Positions 1-7,316 of a DNA stretch of 64,000 nucleotides are shown here, piece after piece. Numbering within the stretch: the first letter of the stretch is position 1; the number at the start of each line of letters is the position of its first letter. This stretch comes from Solirubrum sp044628455 (lineage in GTDB: Bacteria; Bacteroidota; Bacteroidia; Cytophagales; Hymenobacteraceae): assembly GCF_044628455.1 (NCBI RefSeq), contig NZ_JBIYZW010000002.1, forward strand, positions 744,001 through 808,000, written 5' to 3'. Both the position numbers and the translations under genes were made by a program. The notes beneath the pieces are model-generated. The model searched no databases and had not been told where the DNA came from. It saw only the letters and a list, made by a program, of their open reading frames with translations.

Positions 1-234
1 CGGCGCGACAAGGAAGCCTACGTGCTGTTTCTCAAGCAGCCCGACCTGGCCGGGCAGGTGGCCGGCTGGCGCGCCCTGCTGGCCAAGGTGATGTACGTAC
101 CGGTATTTTTGCACCTGCCCACCCGCATTTTCAACTCGCCCAACGACCTGCGCCTGTTTGAGTCTATTTTGCGGCGCAAAGGCCTGCTGCCCGCCGAGGC
201 CGGCGCCCCCGAAACCGGGGGCAAGGCCGCCTAA
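1..234 (+). CDS. 3' end of an unidentified protein (possibly YcxB-like)
   Basis: The reading frame is open from the first base of the window and stops at 234, so only the last 77 residues are visible and the start lies outside. The fragment has a hydrophobic stretch (KVMYVPVFLHLPTRIF), then NSPNDLRLFESILRRKGLL and a Gly/Ala-rich tail. The order 'hydrophobic strand - PTRIF - acidic patch - F..IL' is reminiscent of the C-terminus of YcxB-like membrane proteins (PKRAF..EEL..F..LL), but the match is short and unproven. A 51-bp gap separates it from the lipoprotein gene that follows on the same strand. Confidence 0.55.
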   Translation, partial: RRDKEAYVLFLKQPDLAGQVAGWRALLAKVMYVPVFLHLPTRIFNSPNDLRLFESILRRKGLLPAEAGAPETGGKAA

Positions 235-285
235 GCCCGGGTTTTTTCGTACTACGACTTCGTTCCTCTCCTGCTTTTTCGCTTT

Positions 286-684
286 ATGACCTCCAACAAC
301 CTCGTTTCGGGCCTGGCTGCCGTAGCCCTGCTGGCCCTGGCCTCGTGCAGCGCCGAACCGTCTGACTGGCGCCCCGACGGCAAAGTATCCGTTGACCAGG
401 TAGCCCCGGGCACCCGCGAAACGCAGTATTTTGACCTCCACACCGACGCGCCCAGCCAGCACAAGGGCGGCGCCATTGCCGAGCCCATCAGCTCCCACAC
501 CGACGTGGAGCAGACCCTGGACCCGGCCAAGGGCCAGCCCAGCAACCGCACCCACGCCGACGCGGCCATGTCGCCCGACGCGGTAGTGCCCGAGGGCAGC
601 AAGCAGGGCGAGGACGCCACCAAGGCCAAAACCGAAACCCACCACGACCTGAACGACGAGCACCGCGAGCAGAACGAGAACTAA
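286..684 (+). CDS. Small hydrophilic lipoprotein, function unknown
   Basis: 132 residues. The N-terminus is a lipoprotein signal: a hydrophobic stretch at residues 6-19 ends in the lipobox LASC, with Cys21 the predicted lipidated residue. The mature part is low-complexity and strongly polar, with many Asp, Glu, His, Lys and Thr residues and no recognisable domain. It probably sits at the periplasmic or outer membrane face as a disordered chain. Codon use is GC-rich like its neighbours. The start is the only ATG that includes the whole signal peptide. Confidence 0.8.
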   Translation: MTSNNLVSGLAAVALLALASCSAEPSDWRPDGKVSVDQVAPGTRETQYFDLHTDAPSQHKGGAIAEPISSHTDVEQTLDPAKGQPSNRTHADAAMSPDAVVPEGSKQGEDATKAKTETHHDLNDEHREQNEN

Positions 685-835
685 GCCGCGAGGCTTGGCA
701 CTCAGGCTCAGTTGCTTGCCTGCCCAATAGCGCCCCGGTGCGGTTTCTGACGTCTGAACCAGAAACCGCGCCGGGGCGTCGGCGTCCCTGCCCGGCTCCC
801 TGCGGGCGGGCTTCTTTCACCGCTGCTTTCGTTTC

Positions 836-1582
836 ATGGCGCATTCTCATTACCAGGCCGAGTGGTTTAGTACCTGGTTCGACTCGCCGTACTACCACCG
901 GCTGTACCGCGACCGGGACCAGAACGAGGCCCAGCACTTCCTCGACAACCTGCTGCTGCGCCTGCATCCCAAGCCCCACGAGCGGCTGCTGGATCTGGCC
1001 TGCGGCAAGGGGCGCCACGCCGTGTACCTCAACCAGCGCGGCTACGACGTGACGGGCATCGACCTCTCACCCGAAAGCATTGCCCAGGCCCGGCAGGCCG
1101 AAAACGAGCGGCTGCGCTTCTACGTGCACGACATGCGCGAGCCGCTGCCCCACGGGCCCTTCGATTTCGTGCTGAACCTGTTCACCAGCTTCGGCTACTT
1201 CGACGAGGAGGCCGAAAACGTGGTGGCCCTGCGCCACGCCGCCGACGCGCTGCGGCCCGGCGGCAAGCTGGTCATCGACTTCATGAACACCGAGCGCACC
1301 ATCCGCGAGCTGGTGAGCCACGAGGAAAAGCTGGTCGACGGTACCCGTTTCCTGCTCAGCCGCCACCTCGACCGTGACTTTATCGTGAAGGACATCCGCT
1401 TCCGCGACGACCAGGGCCGCGAACAGTACTTCCAGGAGCGGGTGCGGGCCCTGAGCCGCGAGCGGTTCGAGGAATACTTCTACCTCGCGGGCCTGCGCCT
1501 GGCCGAGGTGCTGGGCGACTACGACCTGCGCCCCTACGACGCGGCCAGCAGCGCGCGCATGATTTTCATTCTCAAAAAATAA
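836..1582 (+). CDS. Class I SAM-dependent methyltransferase
   Basis: 248 residues, normal for a free-standing Rossmann-fold methyltransferase. Motif I is LLDLACGKGRHAVYL (about residues 51-65), with the glycine-rich SAM loop in the CGKGR form. Motif II is the acidic GIDLS at 74-78 that binds the ribose, and a motif IV-like segment FDFVLNLFTSFGYF follows near 107-120. This 'DLACGKGRHA' subtype is common in cytosolic methyltransferases of unknown substrate, so the substrate cannot be assigned. It stands alone, with about 150 bp upstream and 88 bp downstream to the ZIP transporter on the same strand. Confidence 0.85.
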   Translation: MAHSHYQAEWFSTWFDSPYYHRLYRDRDQNEAQHFLDNLLLRLHPKPHERLLDLACGKGRHAVYLNQRGYDVTGIDLSPESIAQARQAENERLRFYVHDMREPLPHGPFDFVLNLFTSFGYFDEEAENVVALRHAADALRPGGKLVIDFMNTERTIRELVSHEEKLVDGTRFLLSRHLDRDFIVKDIRFRDDQGREQYFQERVRALSRERFEEYFYLAGLRLAEVLGDYDLRPYDAASSARMIFILKK

Positions 1583-1670
1583 CGCCGCCGGGCTTACCAC
1601 CGGCTTTGGCCGGGCCCGCGGGTCCGGCCGGGGCGGGGCGGCCGGGCCCGGGGCGCAGCCTTCACGCTCC

Positions 1671-2402
1671 ATGTTTGTAGCCCTGCTGCTGCTTTTCGCG
1701 TCGGTGCTTGGTGCCGGCTGGCTCACGCGGTTTGTGCCCACGGCGCACACCACCTGGCTGCGGCCCCTGCTGGCCTTCAGCGGCGCCTACCTGGTTACGC
1801 TTACCCTCACGCACCTGCTGCCCGAGGCCCTCACCCTGGGCGACTCGCACCAGGTGGGCTACTTCGTGTTGGCGGGCTTTTTCGGGCAGCTGGTGCTGGA
1901 GCTGTTTTCCGAGGGCGTGGAGCACGGCCACCAGCACGTGCATGCCCAGCACCCCCACGCCGGGGTGCCCTGGCTGCTGCTGGGCTCCCTCACCCTGCAC
2001 GCTTTTCTCGAAGGCAGCATCTTGGTGCAGGACCCCCACGGCCACCGGCCCGACGGCTTTTTTGCCACCCTCACCGGCGTAGCCCTGCACCACATTCCGG
2101 CTGCCTTTGCCCTGATGGCGGTGCTGGTGACGCGGCTGGGCTCGTTTGGCCGCGCCCTGCCCTGGCTGGCCCTGTTTGCCGCCGCCGCCCCGCTGGGCGT
2201 GCTGGCCAGCCACTACGCCGGCTTGAACCCGGAGCAGCACGGCGGCTTCTACCCCGCGCTGCTGGGCCTGGTGTGCGGCAACTTCCTGCACGTATCCACC
2301 ACCATCCTGTTCGAGGTCAGCCCCGAGCACCACATCAACGTGCGCAAGCTGCTGGCCACGCTGGCCGGCCTGGGCCTGGCTTTGCTGGCCAACGCGCTCT
2401 AA
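1671..2402 (+). CDS. ZIP family divalent metal transporter
   Basis: 243 residues with about eight hydrophobic segments. The two signature helices are present: HAFLEG at residues 110-115 (TM4, metal-binding His and Glu) and HHIPAAFAL at 140-148 (TM5, His-Ile-Pro). A His-rich cytoplasmic loop (EHGHQHVHAQHPHAG, about 84-98) lies between TM3 and TM4, as is usual for this family, and is a likely metal-sensing loop. The protein would import Zn2+, Fe2+ or a related metal across the inner membrane. It ends 34 bp before the first full unit of the 21-bp repeat array and is convergent with the cbpM gene. Confidence 0.85.
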   Translation: MFVALLLLFASVLGAGWLTRFVPTAHTTWLRPLLAFSGAYLVTLTLTHLLPEALTLGDSHQVGYFVLAGFFGQLVLELFSEGVEHGHQHVHAQHPHAGVPWLLLGSLTLHAFLEGSILVQDPHGHRPDGFFATLTGVALHHIPAAFALMAVLVTRLGSFGRALPWLALFAAAAPLGVLASHYAGLNPEQHGGFYPALLGLVCGNFLHVSTTILFEVSPEHHINVRKLLATLAGLGLALLANAL

Positions 2403-2435
2403 CGCCCGGTAGCACTGGCCCTGTTCGCGGCCATT

Positions 2436-2634
2436 CCGCGAACCTCCTGCAAAGCGCCGCGAACCTCCGTGACTTAGCCGCGAACGTTCGCGGCGCTTTC
2501 GCGGTGGACCGCGGCCGTTTCGCGGTGGACCGCGACTGATTTGCGGTGAACCGGGAACCGTCCGCGGTCCACCGCGAATGAGTTGCGGTCCACCGCGGAC
2601 GGTTCCCGGTGGACCACAGAACAACCGCGGCGAG
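2436..2634. repeat. 21-bp tandem array of GC-rich dyads (array A)
   Basis: Nine consecutive units start at 2436, 2457, 2478, 2499, 2520, 2541, 2562, 2583 and 2604, each exactly 21 bp, with a partial tenth at 2625. The first 14-16 bases of most units are self-complementary. CGCGAACGTTCGCG is a perfect palindrome, and CGCGGTGGACCGCG and its reverse form CGCGGTCCACCGCG have 6-bp arms. The remaining bases of each unit vary. Early units use the half-site CGCGAAC, later ones CGCGGTGG or CGCGGTCC, so the array is a mosaic. It fills the space between two convergent genes (ZIP transporter and cbpM). The long minus-strand reading frame across it is a by-product of the period being a multiple of three. 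Confidence 0.9.
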
Positions 2635-2658
2635 TTGAGAGCAGCGCCGGCGGCGGGG

Positions 2659-2988
2659 CTACTCTACGTCGGTGGCGGGGTAGCGCCGGATCCAGGCTTC
2701 GAGGTAGGCGGCGCGGGCGCGCTGCCGGGTCAGCTCGTGCTGGAGCTGCTCGAGGCGCCGGCGCATGGTCAGTACCAGGTCCATGCCCTCGGGGCTGAGC
2801 TGCAAATCGTGGTGCAGGCGGGCGAGGCGGGCCAGGTGCTCGGCTTCTTCCTCGATGAGGGGCTCGGGGGCGGCCCCGCTCAGGCGCAGCAACCCCAGGT
2901 CGGCCAGCTCGCGCAGGGCCGTTTCGCTCAGCCCGTAGGTGCGGGCGCAGTCGCCGAAGCTGAGGGTGATGAAGTGCGTGGTAGGCAT
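2659..2988 (-). CDS. cbpM: Chaperone modulator CbpM
   Basis: 109 residues. The N-terminal half resembles the MerR-like CbpM fold (the segment from YGLSETALRELADLGLLRL to LIEEEAEHLARLARLHHDLQLSPEGMDLVL) and is followed by a helical tail rich in Arg and Gln. CbpM proteins bind the J-domain of CbpA and restrain its co-chaperone and DNA-binding activity. The gene lies 12 bp downstream of the cbpA-like gene on the same strand, the classic cbpA-cbpM arrangement, which supports the call. The last 25 bp before array A contain no obvious terminator other than the dyads of the array. Confidence 0.85.
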   Translation of the reverse strand: MPTTHFITLSFGDCARTYGLSETALRELADLGLLRLSGAAPEPLIEEEAEHLARLARLHHDLQLSPEGMDLVLTMRRRLEQLQHELTRQRARAAYLEAWIRRYPATDVE

Positions 2989-3000
2989 GGCGGAAAGCAG

Positions 3001-3918
3001 TTAGGAGGGTTGGCCCACGGATTCGCCGCGCAGCTGGGCCAGCTGCCGAATCAGGCGCTGTTCTTCGGCGCTGAGCTGCTGGGGCAGCTGCACCTGCAGG
3101 CGCAAATACAGGTCGCCGAACTGCCCGGCCTGACGGTACACCGGGAAGCCCTTGCCGCGCAGCCGCAGCTTGGTGCCGTTGGCCGTTTCGGGCTTGAGCT
3201 TGATTTTTACCGGGCCTGCGAGCGTATCGACCACCTGCTCGCCGCCCAGCAGAGCTTTGTAGAGGCTCACCGGCACGTCCATGGTCAGGTCGGCGCCGGT
3301 GCGCACGTAGCGGCTGTCGGGCCGGATGCGGAAGGTGATGAACAGGGAGCCGGCCGGGCCGCCGTGGCGGCCGGGGGCGCCCTGGTCGCGCAGCCGGATG
3401 GTCTGGCCGTCTTCCACCCCGGGCTGAATGGTGATGCGCAGCTTTTTGTCGCCCACCGTTACGGTGCGCGGGCCGCCGTGGTAGGCTTCTTCCAGGGTCA
3501 GCTCCATGTCGGCGCGGTAGTCGTGGCCGGCGGCGGGCCGGGCGCCGCGGGTTTGGCCGCCCATGCCGCCAAAGAAAGAGCTGAAGAAGTCGGAGAAGTC
3601 GTCGCCCCCGCCGCCATTGCCGAAGCCGCCGGCCCCGGCGTACTGGCTCCAGTCGAAGCCGCCGGCCTGGCCGCCGCGGCCGGCCTGCTGGTAGCGCTGC
3701 CAGTCGGCGCCCAGCTGGTCGTACTTCTGGCGCTTTTCGTCGTCGCTGAGCACCTCGTGGGCCTCGTTTACTTCCTTGAACTTACGCTCGGCCTCGGCGT
3801 CGTTGGGGTTCACGTCGGGGTGGTACTGGCGGGCCAGCTTGCGGTAGGCTTTCTTGATCTGGTCCTTGGAGGCTTTCTTGTCCACCCCCAGCACCTGGTA
3901 GTAGTCCTTGTAATCCAT
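3001..3918 (-). CDS. cbpA: DnaJ-like co-chaperone / curved DNA-binding protein CbpA
   Basis: 305 residues, the usual length of CbpA. A J-domain occupies residues 1-70 with the essential HPD at 33-35 (YHPDVN). It is followed by a Gly/Phe-rich linker (about 85-130: GGFDWSQYAGAGG, GGGGDDF) and two C-terminal beta domains (about 140-290) with the EEAYHGG and GHPR-like turns of DnaJ_C. The cysteine-rich zinc domain of DnaJ is absent, which makes it a CbpA-type rather than a true DnaJ. It would stimulate DnaK ATPase and may bind curved DNA. It is first in an operon with cbpM 12 bp downstream. Confidence 0.9.
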   Translation of the reverse strand: MDYKDYYQVLGVDKKASKDQIKKAYRKLARQYHPDVNPNDAEAERKFKEVNEAHEVLSDDEKRQKYDQLGADWQRYQQAGRGGQAGGFDWSQYAGAGGFGNGGGGDDFSDFFSSFFGGMGGQTRGARPAAGHDYRADMELTLEEAYHGGPRTVTVGDKKLRITIQPGVEDGQTIRLRDQGAPGRHGGPAGSLFITFRIRPDSRYVRTGADLTMDVPVSLYKALLGGEQVVDTLAGPVKIKLKPETANGTKLRLRGKGFPVYRQAGQFGDLYLRLQVQLPQQLSAEEQRLIRQLAQLRGESVGQPS

Positions 3919-4169
3919 GAAAAGCGGTGGTTAAGCGGGAAGTCGGCGGGCGGGGCCGGGCGGCAATCCTGCGGCCGCGCGGGCGCGTAAGTGCCGGGGG
4001 CCGGGGCCAGACCGTGAACGGATTAGCCGATTGAACGAAATACGTGAATTGGTCCGTTTGTTGCCAAACCTCGCCGGCCGGCATCGGCGGACCGCTTCCG
4101 CCGGGGAGCCGTTTCAATGTCGGGCGGCCGCCGTATATTACCTAACTCTTTTCCCCACTTCCACCTCTT

Positions 4170-4583
4170 ATGAAGCGCTTTTCGACCCTTTTGGCGCTGG
4201 CTCTGCTGGCCGTAGGCCTGCAAGCCCAGGCCCAGACCAAACCCGCCGGCCGCCGTACGCCCCCGCCCCGCCCCGTGCTGAAAAACGCCGGCGTGCGCGA
4301 CGGGGTTACCATGACCGGCGGTAAGGTGATGCTCACTGAAAACGGTTTCACCAGCCCCCTGGCGGAGGCCCGCAGCCTGCCCAACGGCACCAAGCTGGCC
4401 GCCGACGGCACCGTGACCATGACCGACGGCACCACCGTGCAGCTCAAGGAAGGCGACTACATGTCGCTGAGCGGCCGCCTGACCACCATGGCCATGAAAG
4501 CCGAGCAGGACAGCCTGATGCGCGCCGCTAAAATGGACCCCAAAGGCAAGTCCAAATCGAAGATGAAGCGCAAGAACAAGTAG
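4170..4583 (+). CDS. Secreted DUF6799-like protein
   Basis: 137 residues. Residues 1-22 are a Sec signal peptide ending in AQAQT. The core (about 45-115) alternates short beta strands with glycine turns: DGVTMTGGKVMLTENG, then LPNGTKLAADGTVTMTDGT and LKEGDYMSLSGRL. This pattern matches the DUF6799 repeat found in Hymenobacter and relatives, as I recall the family. The tail is Lys-rich (KGKSKSKMKRKNK) and probably surface-exposed. No enzymatic motif is visible. A rho-independent terminator follows at 4609-4638. Confidence 0.8.
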   Translation: MKRFSTLLALALLAVGLQAQAQTKPAGRRTPPPRPVLKNAGVRDGVTMTGGKVMLTENGFTSPLAEARSLPNGTKLAADGTVTMTDGTTVQLKEGDYMSLSGRLTTMAMKAEQDSLMRAAKMDPKGKSKSKMKRKNK

Positions 4584-4608
4584 TCCGGCGCTGATTCCGT
4601 TTTAGTTG

Positions 4609-4638
4609 AAAAGCCCGCGGCCCCGGTCGCGGGCTTTT
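4609..4638. terminator. Rho-independent terminator (bidirectional)
   Basis: An 11-bp stem (AAAAGCCCGCG / CGCGGGCTTTT) with an 8-base loop is followed by T residues on the plus strand. It lies between the DUF6799-like gene and the convergent 64-residue ORF, so it can serve both. Confidence 0.85.
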
Positions 4639-4650
4639 TCGTGCCCAGGT

Positions 4651-4845
4651 TTAAGCGGTGTAGTCGGCCAGAATCAGCCGCACCTCGGCCTCGTCGCGGG
4701 CTTCCACAATCTCGTCGATGACGAACTGGATTTCTGCCTCGCCCCAGCCCTGCTGCTCGGCGGCCTTCACAAACTGGCTTAGGGTCTTGAAGCGGTCGGC
4801 CCCAGCCGGGGGCAGCGCCCAGGTTACTTTCTTGCGGATACGCAT
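4651..4845 (-). CDS. Conserved-looking small cytosolic protein, unknown
   Basis: 64 residues with no signal peptide. It is predicted mostly helical (KTLSQFVKAAEQQ, EAEIQFVIDEIVEARDEAEVRLIL) and strongly acidic at its C-terminus. It is the last gene of a possible three-gene minus-strand run after the GH25 and RlpA genes, with a 25-bp gap to the latter, and ends just before a bidirectional terminator. I do not recognise the family. Its balanced codon use, start codon and operon-like position argue that it is real. Confidence 0.6.
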   Translation of the reverse strand: MRIRKKVTWALPPAGADRFKTLSQFVKAAEQQGWGEAEIQFVIDEIVEARDEAEVRLILADYTA

Positions 4846-4870
4846 AGCAGGGGAGGAATAAGCGGGTGGA

Positions 4871-5272
4871 CTACTTACTGGCCCGGCGCACCACGCGCAG
4901 CTGCACGGGCGCCACGCCGGCGTCGATGATGTCGATTTTGCGGGCGGCCTTTTTCGAGAGGTCGATGATGCGGCCCTTGGCGTGCGGGCCGCGGTCGTTC
5001 ACGGTGACCTTTACCGAGCGGTTGTTGCGCGGGTTGGTCACGCGCACCACCGTGCCGAAGGGCAGGGTATTGTGGGCGGCCGTGAGCTTGCCGGGGCGGT
5101 AGGGCACGCCGCTGGCCGTTTTGCGGCCGTTGAACTTGTCGGCGTAGAACGAGGCCTTGCCCGATTCGGTGAAGCCGCCGCGGCCCGCGCAGCCGCCCAG
5201 CAGCAGGCTGCCGCCCAGACTCAGCAGCAGCAGGCCCCAGGCCGCGGGCCGCGACAGAAAAAAGAAATGCAT
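4871..5272 (-). CDS. RlpA-like lipoprotein with double-psi beta-barrel domain
   Basis: 133 residues from the chosen start, which gives a clean lipoprotein signal (LLLLSLGGSLLLGGC, Cys28). An earlier in-frame ATG at 5311 would add 13 residues. The mature region is a single DPBB domain with the RlpA signature: GKASFYADKFNGRKTASG, AAHNTLPFGTVVRVTNP, and VNDRGPHAKGRIIDLSKKAA. RlpA proteins act on denuded peptidoglycan glycans, as lytic transglycosylases in some species. There is no SPOR domain, so this is a minimal form. It lies beside a GH25 lysozyme gene on the same strand, which suggests a cell-wall turnover context. Confidence 0.88.
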   Translation of the reverse strand: MHFFFLSRPAAWGLLLLSLGGSLLLGGCAGRGGFTESGKASFYADKFNGRKTASGVPYRPGKLTAAHNTLPFGTVVRVTNPRNNRSVKVTVNDRGPHAKGRIIDLSKKAARKIDIIDAGVAPVQLRVVRRASK

Positions 5273-5332
5273 AAGCAGAGCAGGTGGTCCGGAAAGCTGA
5301 AAGTACGCCATCGGGCCGACTTGGGTGGCGGC

Positions 5333-6190
5333 TCAGGGCCGGCCGCCCCCGCGCCGGGGGGCGGGTGCCGGCGGAATGCGCAAACTCAGCAGCTGCTCGA
5401 ACGAGCCCTGGTACACGTTGAAATCGACCGTGCCGCGGATGCCGGGAATGTAGGATTCGTCGGAGTGCTGCCAGATAATCCAGCGGCTGCGCGGCAGCAG
5501 GGGCTGCTCTACCTCGTAGTGGGCCAGCCACAGGGGATACTTGTCGAAGTGCCCGGCCAGGTAGCGCTGGTAGAAGCCGTAGTTGGAGTAGATGATGGGG
5601 CGCACGCCGTAGTGGCGCTCCACCAGCCGCAGCCAGGTGCCGATGTTGCGGCGCATCACGGCCACGTCATGAAACTCCTGCGCTTCCACGTCGAGCACCG
5701 GCGGCAGGTCGCCGGGCTGCAGGGGCACGGTTTTCACGAACAGGTTGGCCTGGGCCGTGCCGTCGTAGTTAGGCTGGAAGAAGTGGTAGGCCCCGCGGTA
5801 GATGCCGGCGGCCTTGGCGCCGTTCCAGTTGCGGCGGAAGCGCCGGTCGCGCAGGGTTACACCCTCGGTGGCCTTGATGAAGGCGAAGCGCACCCGGTGC
5901 CGCGCCACCTCGGGCCAGTCGATGCGGCCCTGGTACGACGACACATCGATGCCGTGCACGGCGTAGCCGCTCAGCAGCGGGGTTTTCTCCTGCCCCGTGA
6001 GGCGTGCGGCCACCAGCGTGGCCCAGGCCCGGCGGGCGTAGCGGTGTACCTGGCGGCGGTAGTGCCAGTAAAACCACCCACTGCCGAGCACGGCCAGTAG
6101 CAACGCCAGCAGCAACAGCCGCCGGGCGGGGGCGGCGGCGCGCTGCGGGGCGCGGGCACGGGGAGCAGAGCGACGACGGGTGCGGGTCAT
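5333..6190 (-). CDS. Glycoside hydrolase family 25 lysozyme, membrane-anchored
   Basis: 285 residues. A basic N-terminus (TRTRRRSAPRARAPQR) leads into one transmembrane helix (about 24-43), so the protein is probably anchored with its catalytic domain in the periplasm. The GH25 barrel begins at GIDVSSYQGRIDW, whose Asp is a conserved active-site residue. It continues with FAFIKATEG, a HFFQPN strand, and PPVLDVEA, whose Asp/Glu pair is the catalytic motif. It ends with the FDKYPLWLAHY and W-rich strands typical of the family. The product would cleave the beta-1,4 bonds of peptidoglycan. A longer in-frame start at 6283 would add 31 low-complexity residues overlapping the divergent promoter region and was not chosen. 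Confidence 0.88.
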   Translation of the reverse strand: MTRTRRRSAPRARAPQRAAAPARRLLLLALLLAVLGSGWFYWHYRRQVHRYARRAWATLVAARLTGQEKTPLLSGYAVHGIDVSSYQGRIDWPEVARHRVRFAFIKATEGVTLRDRRFRRNWNGAKAAGIYRGAYHFFQPNYDGTAQANLFVKTVPLQPGDLPPVLDVEAQEFHDVAVMRRNIGTWLRLVERHYGVRPIIYSNYGFYQRYLAGHFDKYPLWLAHYEVEQPLLPRSRWIIWQHSDESYIPGIRGTVDFNVYQGSFEQLLSLRIPPAPAPRRGGGRP

Positions 6191-6270
6191 GCGAAACGGA
6201 TGCGGGAGCGAAGATAACGCCGGTCCGCCGCCGACTGGTGCCCGCCCCGGCCCGGTGCGGCCGGAAACCG

Positions 6271-6278
6271 TACTTTTG
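6271..6278 (+). promoter_or_regulatory. Bacteroidota -7 promoter box TACTTTTG
   Basis: TACTTTTG matches the TAnnTTTG -7 element of Bacteroidota promoters and lies 23 bp before the start codon of the downstream membrane protein gene. No clear -33 TTG is visible in the GC-rich sequence upstream. Confidence 0.5.
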
Positions 6279-6301
6279 GCCAACTCCTATTCCGCTGCTG
6301 C

Positions 6302-6628
6302 ATGGCCGACGTTCGTACCGACCGCCCGGGCTTCCCGGCGTTTCTCGCGGGCCTGCTGGGCTTCGTGGCCTTCGAAACGCTCACGTTTTTCCTGCTGCGC
6401 TGGCTCACCTCGGGCCTGGGCGAAAGCGACCAGTTTCAGCCCGAGAATACCATTGTGGCCAACTGGGTAAAGACCAGCGTGTTTCTGCTGCTGCACCTGG
6501 TCCTGGTAGTGGTGGCGGTGCTCACGCTCAGCAACGTGCTGCCGCGCCGCTTCCGTGGGCAGGTGATGGGCTGGTTCTACCTGTCGCTGCTGACCATGTT
6601 CGTGCTGCTCTGGCCCCTATTTGAATAA
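6302..6628 (+). CDS. Small inner-membrane protein, unknown
   Basis: 108 residues with three predicted transmembrane helices: about 12-33 (FLAGLLGFVAFETLTFFLLRWL), 58-78 (VFLLLHLVLVVVAVLTLS) and 88-107 (MGWFYLSLLTMFVLLWPLF). No catalytic or binding motif is seen. It has its own promoter-like box and a stem-loop downstream, so it is probably monocistronic. Confidence 0.7.
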   Translation: MADVRTDRPGFPAFLAGLLGFVAFETLTFFLLRWLTSGLGESDQFQPENTIVANWVKTSVFLLLHLVLVVVAVLTLSNVLPRRFRGQVMGWFYLSLLTMFVLLWPLFE

Positions 6629-6652
6629 GGGCGGAACAACCGGGGCGGGCAC

Positions 6653-6681
6653 AAAAAAGCCACTGCGGGCAAGGCAGTGGC
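6653..6681 (-). terminator. Terminator for the Hsp20-like gene
   Basis: An A-run (6653-6658) precedes the stem GCCACTGC / GCAGTGGC (6659-6666 and 6674-6681). Read on the minus strand this is a hairpin followed by a T-run, placed 54 bp after the stop of the 6735-7118 gene. Confidence 0.75.
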
Positions 6682-6734
6682 GGTGAAACCATGGATGCCG
6701 GTCGGTCCCGGCGGTATGTACAGGCAGGAAAGCC

Positions 6735-7118
6735 CTAGCGACGCTTGATGTCGATTTCGCGGCGGCGGTTGGTGGGATTCTCGAACGGGATGCGCACGCG
6801 CAGCTCGTCGGCTTCGTGCACGGCGTCGATGCGCTGCAGGTCGAGGCCGGCGGGCAGCTGGAAGCTATGGGCAAACAGCGGTGCGGCCAGCTGGTCGTCG
6901 GGGCGGTGCCGGTACTCGGCGTACACCGTCAGCGTCTGGTTGTCGAGCACCACGTGAAAGGTTTCGGGCCGCACCGTGGGGGCCGACACGCGAATCATCA
7001 CGCCGTTGGGGCGGCGGTCGAGACGCAACAGCGGCTGGGCTACGCCCCCGCCCAGGGTGTTGAGCAGGTCAAGCTGCGGGAGAAATTCGCGGATGGTATT
7101 GCGGCTGATCAGGTTCAT
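6735..7118 (-). CDS. Hsp20/alpha-crystallin-like protein
   Basis: 127 residues. From about residue 35 the sequence follows the alpha-crystallin beta-sandwich: RPNGVMIRVSAPTVRPETFHVVLDNQTLTVYAEY, then SFQLPAGLDLQRIDAVHEADELRVRIPFE. The A.G/V..A..E.G.L.V..P signature of small heat-shock proteins is present in relaxed form. The protein would form ATP-independent holdase oligomers. It is more divergent than the second Hsp20 gene 1 kb downstream, and the short C-terminal tail (NRRREIDIKRR) contains a possible I-x-I anchor (IDI). Confidence 0.75.
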   Translation of the reverse strand: MNLISRNTIREFLPQLDLLNTLGGGVAQPLLRLDRRPNGVMIRVSAPTVRPETFHVVLDNQTLTVYAEYRHRPDDQLAAPLFAHSFQLPAGLDLQRIDAVHEADELRVRIPFENPTNRRREIDIKRR

Positions 7119-7316
7119 GGCTAATGCTGCTTTAATTCAGGGGATTGTAGACAAACAATGTACCAACATGAAATCCGGGCAGGATGGCACCACCCTGCTA
7201 CTCCGGGGCGTCATATTGGCCGGAAACGCCGCGGCAAATGGGAGCCGAAACGCCAGGCTGGCAGCCCGTCGGTGCTCAGTTGCGTATAGGTTCAAACGCC
7301 TCATCTACTTCCATCT

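Noticed and set aside
2436..2634. CRISPR array or long minus-strand gene across the 21-bp repeats
   Set aside because: The unit is 21 bp with no alternation of constant repeat and unique spacer of 25-40 bp, and no cas genes are near. The open frame exists only because the period is a multiple of three.
2578..3990. 470-codon plus-strand open frame opposite cbpM/cbpA
   Set aside because: GC-rich complementary frames are long by composition; the other strand has clear CbpA and CbpM motifs.
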